In this document: positions 62,497 through 64,000 of the stretch, in pieces | How positions within the stretch are numbered: position 1 is the stretch's first letter | Layout: the number at the start of each line of letters is the position of its first letter | Origin: Haliclona indistincta | Lineage: Eukaryota > Porifera > Demospongiae > Haplosclerida > Chalinidae | NCBI GenBank assembly: GCA_964017065.1 | Contig: OZ024785.1 | Location: 10,309,086-10,373,085 of the forward strand | Length of the DNA stretch: 64,000 bases | Direction of reading: 5' to 3' | The notes under the pieces: model-generated | What the model saw: the letters and a program-made list of their open reading frames with translations, nothing else | The model's database searches: none | What the model was told of the DNA's origin: nothing | Made by a program: the position numbers and the translations under genes

Positions 62497-64000
62497 TTAA
62501 AGTTTTGGATGAGGTGGTAAAGTCATTGTGTATCTAAACATGGTCGATCGTTCGCTATCAGAGTAAGGCCACCACATGATGTAGTTTGTGCCCCAGATAG
62601 TGTTGAACAGGTTGAATGCAAATCCCTGAGACAGGTCTGGAATTGTCATAGGAACAGGAAATACATTGGTCCCTCCGATAGACACGACTCCAGTGTCCCA
62701 AGACTTAAAAGCTATCTTAGGCACATCAAGATACCGAATACCATCATCAGATGAGTGCACATGCTTGCTGCCATTTTTCATCACATCTGAAACATTAAAA
62801 AGTTTACCAAGCTTTGAAACAACCATGGATGAAGGGTTGACTTGAGAAGGGTTGAAATAAAGAGAAATTGACTCAGGTATACGTGTAGCTGTCTTGTTAA
62901 CCAGGTAAAGGGTTATATTTATTGGAACTTCAGCTGCAGGGTCTCTAATGTCAGGTATGTCAAGCTGCAACCATACTTGCTCTGGACCACCATAGTCACT
63001 AACAACTGTGCTGTCAAGAAAGTGGCCTTTTTGAAGTAAAGTTAACACTGGTGGAGAGCGTTCATTGTTAATCTTATGCCAACAGGATTGCCGTGAAGGT
63101 GACAAATGAAGGTGCTTAGTGTTCTTCAAACCTAATTTACCAAAATCAAGATAAGCATAAATTGCTGTTGGATAGAGAAGGTATTGATCTAAGAACTTAA
63201 TGAAATCATCTCCAGTAAATGCCTCATATACTAACTGAGCTAATGGGTTATTAATACCAGCATACTCATAAGACTGCTGACCACGAGAATCAGTTAGTTT
63301 GGTGATATGCAGTCCATCAGAATCAAATGCAATCTTAAATGCTCCAAACTCCCATTCACGATTCAGTATTTTCATACAACCAAGTTCAAATCCATTCATG
63401 TCTATATTTCCATTGAAATCAAGATTTTTCAGTTGTTCGTTGACTTCATCAACCAATGGATGATCTTGCAGAGCCTGCAAAGAGTAGTTGAGTGCCCAAT
63501 ATCGTTGTTCAAACCATGAATAAACCATAGCTTTATAGTTTGGGTAATTCATTATTGGGTGAAACAGATCATTTGTCCAGTTGGTAAAGTCATGAAGGTA
63601 CAGCTTGACATCTTTTCCCCAGGTATGCTCTCCATACTTGAGAAGTAGTCTAGAGAAATTATAAAAACGGCTGTCGCTCAGTTTACATAGTCCTTCCTCT
63701 AAGCATTGAGTTCGTGCTCGTTGAATGATTCTGAACTGAGCTGTTTTCAGAGGATCAGATGCTGTTCCATGAATCCATGTGTCCCCGATCTCTTCAGTGT
63801 AAACAGGCAAAAGATGCTTGTAATCTTTTAAATGCCTCACAAATTGTTCATAATCTGAAGCAATAACTTCAGCCTGTGGGAATAGTTCATGCAGTTTGGC
63901 ATAGTTGTCAATGACCTCTCGTTCTGAAGGTGGGCCAGTGTTGTCTCCTCGAATTGCAAAAGCAAGTGCGTAAGGCATTCCTGGTACGATTACCATGCTC
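62497..64000 (-). CDS. DUF5054 / GH38-like glycosidase-type protein (partial)
   Basis: At least 499 codons without an intron, ending in TAA at 62497 and open to the right edge; the first Met (63996) is probably internal. The segment EEIGDTWIHGTASDPLKTAQ, with a preceding DYEQFVRHL and following FYNFSRLLLKYGEHTWGKD, recalls the DUF5054 family, which resembles the N-terminal part of family 38 alpha-mannosidases. A beta-sandwich-like C-terminal half follows (VPINITLYLVNKTATRIPESISL, WDTGVVSIGGTNVFPVPM, FNLFNTIWGTNYIMWWP) with several N-glycosylation sequons, suggesting a secreted or lysosomal protein. The substrate is unknown. The family name is from memory and would need a profile search. Confidence 0.6.
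   Translation of the reverse strand, partial: SMVIVPGMPYALAFAIRGDNTGPPSEREVIDNYAKLHELFPQAEVIASDYEQFVRHLKDYKHLLPVYTEEIGDTWIHGTASDPLKTAQFRIIQRARTQCLEEGLCKLSDSRFYNFSRLLLKYGEHTWGKDVKLYLHDFTNWTNDLFHPIMNYPNYKAMVYSWFEQRYWALNYSLQALQDHPLVDEVNEQLKNLDFNGNIDMNGFELGCMKILNREWEFGAFKIAFDSDGLHITKLTDSRGQQSYEYAGINNPLAQLVYEAFTGDDFIKFLDQYLLYPTAIYAYLDFGKLGLKNTKHLHLSPSRQSCWHKINNERSPPVLTLLQKGHFLDSTVVSDYGGPEQVWLQLDIPDIRDPAAEVPINITLYLVNKTATRIPESISLYFNPSQVNPSSMVVSKLGKLFNVSDVMKNGSKHVHSSDDGIRYLDVPKIAFKSWDTGVVSIGGTNVFPVPMTIPDLSQGFAFNLFNTIWGTNYIMWWPYSDSERSTMFRYTMTLPPHPKL

Overview
The window is nuclear DNA from an animal with a small, compact, AT-rich genome. Introns are mostly 50-100 bases long with GT-AG ends, neighbouring genes lie tens to a few hundred bases apart, and the gene set is metazoan: p38 MAPK, CBL with TKB, RING and UBA domains, class II DYRK, SIDT, HAP40/F8A, Integrator subunit 10, TBCEL and EFHC1. 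Together with plant-like relatives (a DHAR-type glutathione transferase and a two-domain phosphoethanolamine methyltransferase) this suggests an early-branching marine invertebrate, most likely a demosponge. The taxon is inference; no species marker was seen.

Layout from left to right: EFHC1/2-like (-, runs off the left edge) and p38 MAPK (+) share a promoter; a gap follows with one candidate 63-residue gene; DYRK2-like kinase (-, 14 coding exons plus an alternative first exon) and HAP40/F8A (+) are head to head; then SIDT (+) and GPN1 (+); KAT7/HBO1-like acetyltransferase (-) and ubiquitin-L40 (+) head to head; INTS10 (-) and phosphoethanolamine methyltransferase (+); TBCEL (-) and DHAR-like (+); DDX6 (-) and FDXACB1 (+); PTGR3/ZADH2 (+); CBL (-) and MRE11 (+, with an antisense tRNA-Thr in an intron); kynureninase (-) and a DUF5054-type protein (-, runs off the right edge).

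The genes do not form one pathway. They are housekeeping, signalling and cytoskeletal genes arranged as repeated divergent pairs: seven pairs have start codons 66-332 bases apart, and their 3' ends meet convergently, sometimes within 90-140 bases. Large introns and a few gaps hold non-autonomous inverted-repeat transposons, minisatellites and perfect palindromes. Points most worth a second look are: a dispersed inverted-repeat element with a conserved small reading frame (two copies), a near-identical zinc-finger duplication inside the KAT7-like gene, an RFX-type X-box at the ciliary EFHC1 promoter, the DHAR-like enzyme, and unusual residues in p38 and MRE11. Exon borders were assigned by eye from splice signals and protein homology; gene entries give the span from start codon to stop codon, including introns.
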